DNA of 64,000 nucleotides, taken from positions 51,973 through 115,972 of the forward strand of contig CALUIV010000007.1 in the NCBI GenBank assembly GCA_944320775.1, written 5' to 3'. The notes under the pieces are model-generated. The model was not told the origin of the DNA and made no database searches. It worked only from the letters and a program-made list of their open reading frames with translations. Below are positions 1-8,465 of this stretch, piece after piece; position 1 is the first letter of the stretch, and each line of letters begins with the position of its first letter. Origin of the DNA: an uncultured Paraprevotella sp. (GTDB lineage Bacteria > Bacteroidota > Bacteroidia > Bacteroidales > Bacteroidaceae). The translations under genes were made by a program, and so were the position numbers.

Positions 1-467
1 ATGTCTGCAAGCCGTTTGATCATCAGCTTTTGCTGGCACGGGTTAACAATCTGCTGAGAAACCGGACCCTGATTCATCAGCAACTGTCCAATCAGCCTGT
101 AGAGTCATTGGATTTGACCTCCGTCAATCCATTGGATCAGAAATTTCTGCATCGGGTTTCCGAAATTATCCAAAAACATATGGGCGACTCGGCTTTTGAT
201 ATTGCTGCGTTTTGCCAGGAAATCGGAATGGGACGGTCGGTTCTATATTCAAAATTCAAGGCCTTGACCGGAATGACTCCTAGTAATTTTATATTAAATG
301 CACGTCTGCAACATGCAGCCATGTTGTTGCAAAAGCATCCGGAACTTTCGGTGACAGAAGTCAGCGAACGGTGTGGATTCAATGCACCGGTTTATTTCAG
401 TAAATGTTTTAAGGCGCAGTTCCAAATGACTCCGGTTGATTATCGGAAAGCTAAAATTAAGGTTTAA
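1..467 (+). CDS. Hybrid two-component regulator, C-terminal part (receiver end + AraC HTH)
   Basis: Only the last ~155 residues are inside the window; the frame is open back to base 3, so the gene starts upstream. The first visible residues (VCKPFD) carry the conserved Lys-Pro that ends a response-regulator receiver domain. A linker follows, then an AraC-type double helix-turn-helix over roughly the last 100 residues (FCQEIGMGRSVLYSKFKALTG and VTEVSERCGFNAPVYFSKCF). Receiver followed by AraC HTH at the C terminus is the layout of Bacteroidetes hybrid two-component systems (HTCS), which sense oligosaccharides in the periplasm and switch on adjacent saccharide-utilisation genes. It sits about 100 bp upstream of, and co-directional with, the GH88 gene, so it is the likely regulator of the uronate cluster. 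The sensor and kinase parts are not visible. Confidence 0.88.
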   Translation, partial: VCKPFDHQLLLARVNNLLRNRTLIHQQLSNQPVESLDLTSVNPLDQKFLHRVSEIIQKHMGDSAFDIAAFCQEIGMGRSVLYSKFKALTGMTPSNFILNARLQHAAMLLQKHPELSVTEVSERCGFNAPVYFSKCFKAQFQMTPVDYRKAKIKV

Positions 468-535
468 AAGGGTTTCCGGACGATTTTCCTATATAAAACA
501 TACGATTTTATCAGGTCTGATTGTTCTGATGTGTC

Positions 536-543
536 TATATTTG
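536..543 (+). promoter_or_regulatory. Putative -7 box of the uronate cluster
   Basis: TATATTTG matches the Bacteroidetes -7 consensus TAnnTTTG and lies just ahead of the GH88 gene. No TTG at the usual 19-21 base spacing is seen upstream, but two TCTGAT half-sites 3 bases apart lie between 516 and 530. A weak core promoter plus a repeat suits activation by the upstream HTCS regulator; this is inference. Confidence 0.4.
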
Positions 544-563
544 CGTTGTTAAAAAAGTAAAAC

Positions 564-1874
564 ATGAAAAACAAATATACGATTAATATCAGAACGATTA
601 TGAAGAATTTACTGACTACAATTTGTATGGCATGCGTCTGTTCCATGTCGTTTGCTCAGAACGCAGAGAAAGCTTTTGTGAAGGAGAATATGGATTTTGC
701 TGCCCGGCAATATGAACTGATGTTGCAGGTGCCGGCTCAGGGAAAAGATGGAAAAGGCGTGATGCCCCACAGCCTTCGGAAGGATGGAACAACGGCTAAA
801 GCCAGTATTTATTTATGGACTTCCGGATTTTTCCCGGGAAGTCTATGGTATCTTTCAGAATATCTTGGCGACAAGGCTTTGCAGGATTCAGCTTTGGTTT
901 ATACAAAAAAAATGGAACCGGTGAAAAAGTATACCGGGAATCATGATATCGGTTTTATGATGTATTGCAGTTATGGCAATGCCAACCGTTTTCAACCTAA
1001 GCCGGAATATCAGGATATTCTGATAGAATCTGCCCGATCTCTGTGTACACGTTTTTATCCGGAAGTGGGAGTGATTAAGTCATGGAACAGTTTCCGGTCC
1101 TGGCATGGTGACAAAGTGTATGATTTTCCGGTGATCATAGACAATATGATGAATCTGGAGTTGTTGTTCTTTGCTTCGCGGGTAACAGGTGACGATTCGT
1201 TCCGCAAGGTGGCTATATCACATGCCGAAACGACCATGAAGAATCAGGTGCGCGACGATTACAGCTGTTATCATATCGTTTATTATGACCAGAAGACCGG
1301 GAAGCCGATCAAGGGAGAAACTTCGCAGGGATATGCGGACAATTCGGCATGGTCGCGCGGACAGGCCTGGGGAATTTATGGTTTTACAATGTGTTATCGG
1401 GAAACCGGTAACAAGGACTTCCTGAAAACGGCACAACGTATGGCCGATTTTTATCTGGACCATCCGAATCTGCCTTCCGATAAAGTTGCCTGGTGGGATT
1501 TTAATGCATTTCAACCTGGTTATGTTCCGGGAGTCCGTTCAAATGCCAATAACCTGACGACAAACTATCGTGATGCTTCGGCTGCTGCATGTACGGCTTC
1601 GGCTTTGTTGGAACTCAGTACTTATGTAAAAGGAAAGAAAAGCAGTAAATATTATGAGGCTGCAAAGACGATTTTGCATAGTCTGGGTAGTAAAAATTAT
1701 CGGGCCGAACTGGGGAAGAACGGTAACTTTATCCTGATGCACAGTGTTGGAGCTGTTCCTCATAACAGCGAGATAGATGTGCCTTTGACTTATGCCGACT
1801 ATTATTTTCTAGAAGCTTTGTATCGTTACGACCGGCTTTTGGACGGTAAACCTTTGTTTGATTCACTACACTAA
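564..1874 (+). CDS. Glycoside hydrolase family 88, unsaturated glucuronyl hydrolase, secreted
   Basis: GH88 enzymes hydrolyse the unsaturated uronic acid from the non-reducing end of oligosaccharides made by polysaccharide lyases, releasing 4-deoxy-5-keto-uronate. The 436-residue protein fits the family length. Visible landmarks are the aspartates of NHDIGF (D128) and IDNMMN (D193), which match the two catalytic Asp positions known in GH88, and the WSRGQAWG motif (263-270). The N terminus has a Sec signal peptide ending near SMSFA. A second in-frame ATG at 600 would give a shorter, more conventional signal peptide, so the start is uncertain. It is the first gene of the operon-like series running to 9368 and supplies the substrate for KduI. 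The parent polymer (glycosaminoglycan, pectin-type or other) cannot be read from this sequence. Confidence 0.9.
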   Translation: MKNKYTINIRTIMKNLLTTICMACVCSMSFAQNAEKAFVKENMDFAARQYELMLQVPAQGKDGKGVMPHSLRKDGTTAKASIYLWTSGFFPGSLWYLSEYLGDKALQDSALVYTKKMEPVKKYTGNHDIGFMMYCSYGNANRFQPKPEYQDILIESARSLCTRFYPEVGVIKSWNSFRSWHGDKVYDFPVIIDNMMNLELLFFASRVTGDDSFRKVAISHAETTMKNQVRDDYSCYHIVYYDQKTGKPIKGETSQGYADNSAWSRGQAWGIYGFTMCYRETGNKDFLKTAQRMADFYLDHPNLPSDKVAWWDFNAFQPGYVPGVRSNANNLTTNYRDASAAACTASALLELSTYVKGKKSSKYYEAAKTILHSLGSKNYRAELGKNGNFILMHSVGAVPHNSEIDVPLTYADYYFLEALYRYDRLLDGKPLFDSLH

Positions 1875-1910
1875 TTAATAACTGGATTTGATATTTACTT
1901 TCTTTTAATT

Positions 1911-3170
1911 ATGAACAAGCGTATTTTTATTCTTTTGGGGTTGATGGCTTGGATAATGATGGCTACACAACCGGTAAATGCACGGGAAAAAAGAGGAAAA
2001 AACCGCATGGAACAGACTACCGGAGCTCAGGATCGGGAACAATGGGTACATTGGCTTTGGAAAATTGCTTATCCGGTGGTTCACAATCTGGCAGAAGGAA
2101 CACTTCATCAGAACATGCCGGTTGAGACTCCTACGGGGTCGACCGATGGTTATCGCGATATGACCCATCTGGAAGCTGTGGGAAGAACATTGGCGGGTGT
2201 CGCACCCTGGCTGGAGCTTCCCGATGATGATACCGCAGAGGGCAAATTGCGGAAACAGATGCGGGATGAGGCTCTGAAGGGTTTGAAAAATGCTGTAGAT
2301 CCCGATTCACCCGACCGGTTGAACTTCACCAAACATGCACAGCCGATTGTGGATGCAGCTTATCTGGCCCATGCTTTTTTGCGCGCTCCAAAGGCATTGT
2401 GGGAACCGCTCGATGAGGTAACGAAGGCCCGTTATATCGAAGCGTTCAAAGTGTTGCGCAATAGAACCGGAGCTTATAACAACTGGTTGTTGTTCACTGG
2501 GCTGACAGAAGCATTTCTGATGCAGCAAGGAGCTCAGTATGATCCGTTCCGTATTCGTATGGCCAAGAATAAGATACAGGAATGGTATGTCGGCGATGGC
2601 TGGTACAGCGACGGGAGCAAGTTCAGTATGGACTATTATAATTCATACGTGATCAATCCGATGATGGTGGCTTTGCTGGAAACCATTCTGCCGAAAAAAC
2701 AGGCCAGTCAGGCTGAGTACAACCAGGCATTGCGCCGCATGGTGCGCCATGCGGAGTATTGTGAGCGGATTATCTCTCCCGAAGGCACTTATCCGGCTTT
2801 TGGCCGTTCGGTAACCTATCGTTCGGCTGCCTTTCAGTCTTTGGCCGATGTGGCCTTGCGCGGAAAACTTCCTGACCACATCAAGCCGGCACAGGTTCGT
2901 TGTGCCCTGACGGCTGTACATCGGAATCTGTACGATGGCGACCAGAACTTCGATAAAGACGGTTGGTTGGTTTTAGGCTTTAACGGACATCAGCCGGAAG
3001 TGGCCGACAGTTATACTTCTACGGGGAGCTTGTATATGGCCACATTAAGCTTCTTACCGTTGGGACTTCCTGCCGATCATCCGTTCTGGACAGATGAACC
3101 GGCGGACTGGACGACCAAAAAGGCTTGGGCCGGTGAACATTTCCATAAGGATTATAAGGTGGAATATTGA
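1911..3170 (+). CDS. DUF2264 family protein, secreted
   Basis: A 419-residue protein with an N-terminal signal peptide (cleavage near residue 24, ...QPVNA). The body is Trp/Tyr-rich and matches what I recognise as the DUF2264 family, which in Bacteroidetes is found beside lyases and GH88 enzymes. Motifs such as NNWLLFTGLTEAF, WYSDGSKFSMDYYNSYV and YPAFGRSVTYR suggest an all-helical (alpha/alpha) toroid with an aromatic cleft; this fold is inference. A role as a lyase or hydrolase on uronate-containing oligosaccharides is suggested by its place between GH88 and the KDG-kinase gene. No catalytic residues can be named with confidence. It starts 37 bp after the GH88 stop. Confidence 0.75.
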   Translation: MNKRIFILLGLMAWIMMATQPVNAREKRGKNRMEQTTGAQDREQWVHWLWKIAYPVVHNLAEGTLHQNMPVETPTGSTDGYRDMTHLEAVGRTLAGVAPWLELPDDDTAEGKLRKQMRDEALKGLKNAVDPDSPDRLNFTKHAQPIVDAAYLAHAFLRAPKALWEPLDEVTKARYIEAFKVLRNRTGAYNNWLLFTGLTEAFLMQQGAQYDPFRIRMAKNKIQEWYVGDGWYSDGSKFSMDYYNSYVINPMMVALLETILPKKQASQAEYNQALRRMVRHAEYCERIISPEGTYPAFGRSVTYRSAAFQSLADVALRGKLPDHIKPAQVRCALTAVHRNLYDGDQNFDKDGWLVLGFNGHQPEVADSYTSTGSLYMATLSFLPLGLPADHPFWTDEPADWTTKKAWAGEHFHKDYKVEY

Positions 3171-3196
3171 TGGTGTATCATGTTATTAAATGAAAA

Positions 3197-4255
3197 ATGA
3201 TAAATCATATGAAAAAGCCAAGAATCATTACGTTCGGTGAAATCATGTTGCGTTTGAGCACTCCAGATTATTTGCGTTTTGGACAGACAACACTTTTTCA
3301 GGCAACGTTTGGTGGCGGAGAGGCAAATGTAGCTGTTTCGTTGGCAAATTATGGAATGGATACAGCATTTGTGACTCGCTTGCCGAAGAACGATATTGCC
3401 CGGAGTTGTATAATGGAATTACGGAAATATGGTGTCGGTACAGATCAGATCATTTATGGTGGAGATCGTTTAGGTATTTATTATCTGGAAACAGGGGCTG
3501 TTTCCAGAGCCAGCAAGGTGGTTTACGACCGAAAGTATTCTTCCATATCTGAAATAGAACCGGGCATGTTGGATTGGGATGAAATTTTTAAGGAGGCAAC
3601 CTGGTTTCATTGGACTGGGATTACACCGGCTATTTCTTCTTCAGCTGCAGCCACATGTCTGGAAGCAGTCCGGGCGGCCAATCGTCTGGGTCTGACTGTG
3701 TCGTGTGATTTGAATTATCGGAAAAATCTGTGGCAATACGGAAAAACTGCTGCCGCGGTGATGCCTGAGCTGGTTGAGGGGTGCGACATCATATTGGGAA
3801 ATGAAGAGGACTGTGAACAGATTTTTCACATAAAACCCGAACATTTTGATGTGACCCGTACCGAAGGTGAAATCGATGGTGCTGCATTTATTCCGGTTTG
3901 TCGACAGATGATGGAACGTTTTCCGCGATGCAAGAAAATGATTCTAACACTCAGGGGAGCTGTCAATGCCAACCACAATACTTGGGGCGGCATGCTTTAT
4001 GATGGCAAACAGGCGTATTATTCGCGGAGATATGATATCACCCACATTGTAGACCGGGTAGGTGGTGGGGATTCCTTCATGGCCGGTTTGATTTATGGAC
4101 TGAACTGTTATGACGACGATCTTCAAAAAGCGTTGGATTTTGCCGCTGCAGCTTCTTGTCTGAAACATACGGTTTATGGTGATTTTAATCAGGTAACCGT
4201 GGCTGAGGTAGAAAAATTGATGTCGGGAGACGGTTCCGGTCGTGTGTCCCGTTAA
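3197..4255 (+). CDS. kdgK: 2-keto-3-deoxygluconate kinase (PfkB family)
   Basis: A 352-residue ribokinase/PfkB-family sugar kinase. It shows the N-terminal FGEIMLRLS start, the substrate-side GGGEANVAVSLA stretch (39-50) and the C-terminal nucleotide/catalytic motif GGGDSFMAG with the base Asp at D292. Within PfkB kinases this N terminus is typical of KDG kinases, which phosphorylate 2-keto-3-deoxygluconate to KDPG in the cytoplasm. The next gene, KDPG aldolase, supports the assignment. A second in-frame ATG at 3209 (MKKPRII) is an equally plausible start. No signal peptide is present, in contrast to the flanking secreted proteins. Confidence 0.88.
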   Translation: MINHMKKPRIITFGEIMLRLSTPDYLRFGQTTLFQATFGGGEANVAVSLANYGMDTAFVTRLPKNDIARSCIMELRKYGVGTDQIIYGGDRLGIYYLETGAVSRASKVVYDRKYSSISEIEPGMLDWDEIFKEATWFHWTGITPAISSSAAATCLEAVRAANRLGLTVSCDLNYRKNLWQYGKTAAAVMPELVEGCDIILGNEEDCEQIFHIKPEHFDVTRTEGEIDGAAFIPVCRQMMERFPRCKKMILTLRGAVNANHNTWGGMLYDGKQAYYSRRYDITHIVDRVGGGDSFMAGLIYGLNCYDDDLQKALDFAAAASCLKHTVYGDFNQVTVAEVEKLMSGDGSGRVSR

Positions 4256-4266
4256 AATGATAAGAT

Positions 4267-4944
4267 ATGGCAAGATACAGTAAATTGGAAGTTATCCAGA
4301 CCATGCTGGATACCGGTATCGTTCCGGTCAATTATCAGGATAATCCTGAGGATGCGATGGGAGTTCTTAAAGCCTGTTATCTCGGCGGAGTACGGGTTTT
4401 TGAGTTTACTAACCGTGGAGATTTTGCACATGAAATCTTTGGAAAACTACGTGCTTTTGTAGCTGAAGAGTGTCCTGATATGATATTGGGAGCGGGTTCT
4501 GTCATCGATGCTCCTACGGCAACATTATATATGCAGCTTGGTGCAGATTTTATCGTAGGCCCATATTTTAATATCGAGGTGAGTCGGGTTTGCAACAGAC
4601 GGCTGATTCCGTATATTCCAGGTTGCGGTTCCGTAACGGAGATAGGGAATGCGCAGGAGAGTGGTTGTGATGTCTGTAAGGTGTTTCCGGCTGGAAATGT
4701 GGGTGGCCCTTCTTTTGTAAAGAATGTAAAGGCTCCTCTTCCCTGGAGCAGATTGATGGTGACCGGGGGTGTTGAGCCGACAGAAGAAAGCATAACGGCG
4801 TGGATCCGGGCAGGAGCCAGTTGCATCGGTCTGGGGAGCAAGCTTTTCCCGGATAAATACATCAAGGCTCAGGCTTGGAACGAAATCAGTGATTTGTGCC
4901 GTAAGGCGTTAGAGGCAGTTCAGAATGCCCGGAAACTGAAATAA
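4267..4944 (+). CDS. eda: KDPG / KHG aldolase
   Basis: A 225-residue class I aldolase that splits 2-keto-3-deoxy-6-phosphogluconate into pyruvate and glyceraldehyde-3-phosphate. The Schiff-base lysine is visible in CKVFPAG (K138), the catalytic Glu in FEFTNR (E46) and the phosphate-binding end in VTGGVEPTEE and GLGSKLF. Length and motif order fit the (beta/alpha)8 KDPG aldolase family. It follows the kinase gene by 11 bp, so the two are almost certainly co-transcribed and act in sequence. The protein is cytoplasmic. Confidence 0.92.
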   Translation: MARYSKLEVIQTMLDTGIVPVNYQDNPEDAMGVLKACYLGGVRVFEFTNRGDFAHEIFGKLRAFVAEECPDMILGAGSVIDAPTATLYMQLGADFIVGPYFNIEVSRVCNRRLIPYIPGCGSVTEIGNAQESGCDVCKVFPAGNVGGPSFVKNVKAPLPWSRLMVTGGVEPTEESITAWIRAGASCIGLGSKLFPDKYIKAQAWNEISDLCRKALEAVQNARKLK

Positions 4945-4981
4945 ATAGATTCAATAAGACAATTTTTAATATCTGTGTAGT

Positions 4982-5773
4982 ATGATGAACTTTTCATTGG
5001 AAGGCAAGGTTGCTTTAGTTACAGGGGCATCCTACGGTATCGGATTCGCAATGGCACAGGCTTTGGCCGAGGCTGGTGCCCGAATTGCATTCAATTGTCG
5101 TAGTAGAAAGCATCTGGAGCAGGCCCAGGCTGATTATAAAAATGCTGGAATTGATGCCTTAGGATATATTTGTGATGTTACTGATGAGTGTGCTGTCAGA
5201 CAAATGGTCGCTGATATCGAGGAAAAATTGGGGACGATAGATATTTTGGTCAACAATGCCGGTATTATTAAACGCATTCCTATGACGGAAATGAGCTTGA
5301 GTGAGTTTGAAGAAGTCGTGGATATTGATCTGGTTGCTCCGTTTATTGTTTCCAAAGCGGTTTTACCGGGAATGATGAAAAAAAGAGCCGGTAAAATTAT
5401 TAATATCTGTTCGATGATGAGCGAATTAGGCCGGGAGACCGTATCGGCTTATGCTTCAGCAAAAGGAGGGCTTAAAATGCTTACAAAGAATATAGCATCC
5501 GAATACGGAGGATATAATATTCAGTGTAACGGCATAGGACCCGGATATATTGCCACGCCACAAACTGCTCCTTTACGCGAGCCTCAGGCTGACGGAACAC
5601 CTCATCCTTTTGATACGTTTATCACAGCCAAGACACCTGCTGCTAGGTGGGGCACACCAGATGATTTAAAAGGACCGGTTGTCTTTCTGGCTTCTGAAGC
5701 TTCCAATTTTGTCAATGGACATATCCTGTATGTGGATGGTGGCATTTTAGCTTATATTGGCAAACAACCTTAA
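4982..5773 (+). CDS. kduD: SDR dehydrogenase, KduD / gluconate 5-dehydrogenase type
   Basis: A 263-residue classical short-chain dehydrogenase with the cofactor motif TGASYGIG (14-21), NNAG (91-94) and the catalytic triad S144, Y157 and K161 (YASAKGG). In this context it is expected to reduce 2,5-diketo-3-deoxygluconate to KDG, the step between KduI and KdgK. Close family members are also annotated gluconate 5-dehydrogenase, so the substrate rests on context. No signal peptide, so cytoplasmic. A second Met directly follows the first (4985), which makes no practical difference. The gene is 37 bp downstream of the aldolase. Confidence 0.85.
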   Translation: MMNFSLEGKVALVTGASYGIGFAMAQALAEAGARIAFNCRSRKHLEQAQADYKNAGIDALGYICDVTDECAVRQMVADIEEKLGTIDILVNNAGIIKRIPMTEMSLSEFEEVVDIDLVAPFIVSKAVLPGMMKKRAGKIINICSMMSELGRETVSAYASAKGGLKMLTKNIASEYGGYNIQCNGIGPGYIATPQTAPLREPQADGTPHPFDTFITAKTPAARWGTPDDLKGPVVFLASEASNFVNGHILYVDGGILAYIGKQP

Positions 5774-5788
5774 TTGGGGAGAACCAAA

Positions 5789-7051
5789 ATGAAAAATATA
5801 AGATTAAATCCGTTGTTGCTTGTCGGAGGATGGCTTGTTCTGTATGGATGTGCGGGGAGCAAATCCAGTATGAGTGTTCGGGTAAAAAATCCGGCATCTG
5901 TTTCCCGGGAGCAGGAACTGGTAGAGATTCCTTTAGCATCTTTCAAAGGGATGCATGCGGAGCGTGGAGATGAAGGCTGGATTGTTCTGGACAGGAACGG
6001 CCGGCAAATTCCATCCCAAGTAACGCACGACAGTCTGCTGCTGTTTCCTGTAACTCTTTCTCCTTTGGCCTCAGATACATATCGCATTGAACGGGGTAAA
6101 CCGGATAAATACGAAATGGTGGCTTGTGGTAATGTGTATCCGAATCGTCTGGATGATGTAGCATGGGAAAACGACAAAGCTGGATACCGGGCCTATGGAC
6201 CGGCTCTTCAACGGACAGGAGAAAAAGCCTATGGATATGATGTATTCACCAAATCTGTCGCTTATCCGGTTCTGGAAAGAAGATATCAGATGGAAACAAG
6301 CTCAGAGATTCTGAGCCGAATCAGCGAATTAAGGAAACAAGGGAAAAAAAATGAGGCTGACAGTTTGAGAAATGCTACGTCCTATCATGTCGATCATGGT
6401 AATGGAATGGATTGTTATAATGTTGGTCCAACTCTAGGAGGAGGTACTGCCGCATTGTTGCATGGGACAGACATCATTTATCCCTATTGCTATCAGCACG
6501 TGGAGATCTTGGATAATGGTCCGTTGCGGTTTTGTATGCGGTTGCGATATCATCCTTTTAGTTTGGCTGCTGATTCGGGAGTGGTAGAGACAAGAAAAAT
6601 CACTCTGGATGCGGGAAGTCATTTGAATAAGACAGAGGTGATTTACAACCGATTGTCCAAGCCTACCGGTATTGTAGCAGGAATTGTCTTGCATCCTCAG
6701 AATCCGGATGGTTATTTCTATAACACTGAGAAAGGGATTCTGGTTTATGCAGATTCAACGAATAATAAACGTAATAACAATGGAGTGATATATGTCGGTT
6801 TGGTGTTTGGACAATATCCGGATAGTACGGGTGTTCGGTGGTTTGACGATGCGGAAAAGAAGAAAAGACCGGGGGCTTTAGGACATGTATTAGGTTATGG
6901 TACTTATTATCCTGGAACAGCCTATACCTATTATTGGGGAAGTGGTTGGAGCAAATCCAATATGCGCGATATGAATGCCTGGAAGAATTATCTGCAAGAA
7001 TATGCAGAGAAAATAAAACACCCTGTTTTAGTAGAAGTTGATAGAAAATAA
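5789..7051 (+). CDS. DUF4861 family lipoprotein
   Basis: About 420 residues beginning at the ATG at 5789, which has GGGGAGA seven bases upstream; an in-frame TTG at 5774 is less likely. The N terminus is a lipoprotein signal (GGWLVLYGC, acylated Cys at 21). The body contains YRAYGPALQ, YHVDHGNGMDCYNVGPTLGGG and a late TYYWGSGWSKSNM motif and looks like the DUF4861 family, whose members sit in uronate-polysaccharide clusters. No verified activity can be given; a role in attacking or binding unsaturated oligouronides in the periplasm or at the surface is inferred from neighbours. Secreted or anchored proteins (GH88, DUF2264, this one) alternate here with cytoplasmic catabolic enzymes. Confidence 0.75.
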   Translation: MKNIRLNPLLLVGGWLVLYGCAGSKSSMSVRVKNPASVSREQELVEIPLASFKGMHAERGDEGWIVLDRNGRQIPSQVTHDSLLLFPVTLSPLASDTYRIERGKPDKYEMVACGNVYPNRLDDVAWENDKAGYRAYGPALQRTGEKAYGYDVFTKSVAYPVLERRYQMETSSEILSRISELRKQGKKNEADSLRNATSYHVDHGNGMDCYNVGPTLGGGTAALLHGTDIIYPYCYQHVEILDNGPLRFCMRLRYHPFSLAADSGVVETRKITLDAGSHLNKTEVIYNRLSKPTGIVAGIVLHPQNPDGYFYNTEKGILVYADSTNNKRNNNGVIYVGLVFGQYPDSTGVRWFDDAEKKKRPGALGHVLGYGTYYPGTAYTYYWGSGWSKSNMRDMNAWKNYLQEYAEKIKHPVLVEVDRK

Positions 7052-7067
7052 TCGAGAAACGGTTAAT

Positions 7068-8453
7068 ATGGAACAATTTTTTAGTTATATTATCGGGTTG
7101 GGAGCGGCAGTGATGATGCCAATATTGTTCACAGTTTTGGGCCTGTTTATGGGAATCCGTTTTGGAAAAGCAATGAAAAGTGGACTTTTGGTTGGTGTCG
7201 GATTTGTCGGTCTTTCTGTAATCACGGGATTGTTGACCAGTACATTAACTGTGCCTTTGAAAAACATTGCAGAGATTTATGGTTTGCGTTTGGGCATATT
7301 CGATATGGGATGGCCGGCTGCAGCTTCTGTAGCTTATAATACTTCAATAGGGGCGTTTGTCATTCCGGTTTGCTTATTGGTGAATATTGTAATGTTGGCA
7401 ACAAAGACAACCCGAACCATCAATATTGATTTATGGAATTACTGGCATTTCGCTTTTATTGGCGCTGTAGTCTATTATGCTACAGGAAATCTTGGCTGGG
7501 GATTTTTCAGTGCTGTAGTTTGTTGTGCTTTGACATTAATTATGGCAGACATGACAAGCAAACCTCTTCAAAAATATTATGAAGGTCTGGACGGAATATC
7601 GATTCCGCAGCCTTTCTGTCAGGGGTTTGTACCCTTTGCTGTCATCATCGATAAGATTTTGGACCGCATACCCGGATTTAAGCACCTGAATGTGGATGCA
7701 GAGGGATTAAAGAAAAAATTCGGAATTTTAGGTGAGCCTTTATTTTTAGGGGTTTTGGTCGGTTGCTTGATAGGCATTTTAGCTTGTAAACGTGTGGACG
7801 AGATTCCGGCCCATATACCGGATATATTGGGATTAGGTATTAAAATGGGAGCTGTTATGGAGTTGATTCCGCGAATCACATCATTGTTTATCGAGGGGTT
7901 GCGTCCGATATCCGATGCAACGAAAGACTTGATTTCCAAAAGATTTAAAGATAAAGCAGGTTTGAATATCGGAATGAGTCCGGCATTGGTAATTGGACAT
8001 CCGACAACTTTGGTTGTGTCACTGTTGTTGATTCCCGTTCTTTTATTTCTTTCTGTTATTCTACCGGGGAATGAATTTTTGCCTTTAGCTTCATTAGCAG
8101 GGATTTTTTATCTGTTTCCAGTGGTATTGCCGATAACTCGAGGGAATGTGGTAAAGACTTTTATTGTTGGGTTGTTTGCATTGATTGTCGGGTTGTATTT
8201 TGTAACAGATTTGGCTCCATATTTTACAAAAGCAGCAGCTGATGTATATGGACGCACGGGAGATGTTGCTGTACAGATACCGGAGGGATTCCAGGGAGGT
8301 GCCCTGGATTTCGCATCAAGTATTTTTTCATGGATCATTTTCCGTGTCGTGTATGATTTGAAGATGGTAGGGGCTGTAGTTCTGGTCCTTCTGGTCTTGT
8401 TTATGGCCTGGCGCAACCGGCAAAAGATTAAGAAAGAAAGCATCAATAATTAA
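7068..8453 (+). CDS. Orphan PTS IIC-like permease (galactitol/ascorbate type)
   Basis: About 461 residues with around a dozen hydrophobic segments and the features of GatC/SgaT-type PTS IIC proteins (VAYNTSIGAFVIP, ISPALVIGHPTT-like MSPALVIGHPTT, GNVVKTFIVG). The ATG at 7068 is preferred; an in-frame TTG at 7038 would overlap the previous gene. No IIA, IIB, EI or HPr gene is nearby, and Bacteroidetes in general lack a complete sugar PTS, so this protein probably moves its substrate without phosphorylation. Its position just before KduI suggests a keto-deoxy-uronate or related sugar acid as substrate; this is inference. Inner membrane. Confidence 0.82.
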   Translation: MEQFFSYIIGLGAAVMMPILFTVLGLFMGIRFGKAMKSGLLVGVGFVGLSVITGLLTSTLTVPLKNIAEIYGLRLGIFDMGWPAAASVAYNTSIGAFVIPVCLLVNIVMLATKTTRTINIDLWNYWHFAFIGAVVYYATGNLGWGFFSAVVCCALTLIMADMTSKPLQKYYEGLDGISIPQPFCQGFVPFAVIIDKILDRIPGFKHLNVDAEGLKKKFGILGEPLFLGVLVGCLIGILACKRVDEIPAHIPDILGLGIKMGAVMELIPRITSLFIEGLRPISDATKDLISKRFKDKAGLNIGMSPALVIGHPTTLVVSLLLIPVLLFLSVILPGNEFLPLASLAGIFYLFPVVLPITRGNVVKTFIVGLFALIVGLYFVTDLAPYFTKAAADVYGRTGDVAVQIPEGFQGGALDFASSIFSWIIFRVVYDLKMVGAVVLVLLVLFMAWRNRQKIKKESINN

Positions 8454-8465
8454 ATAACAGGTTTT

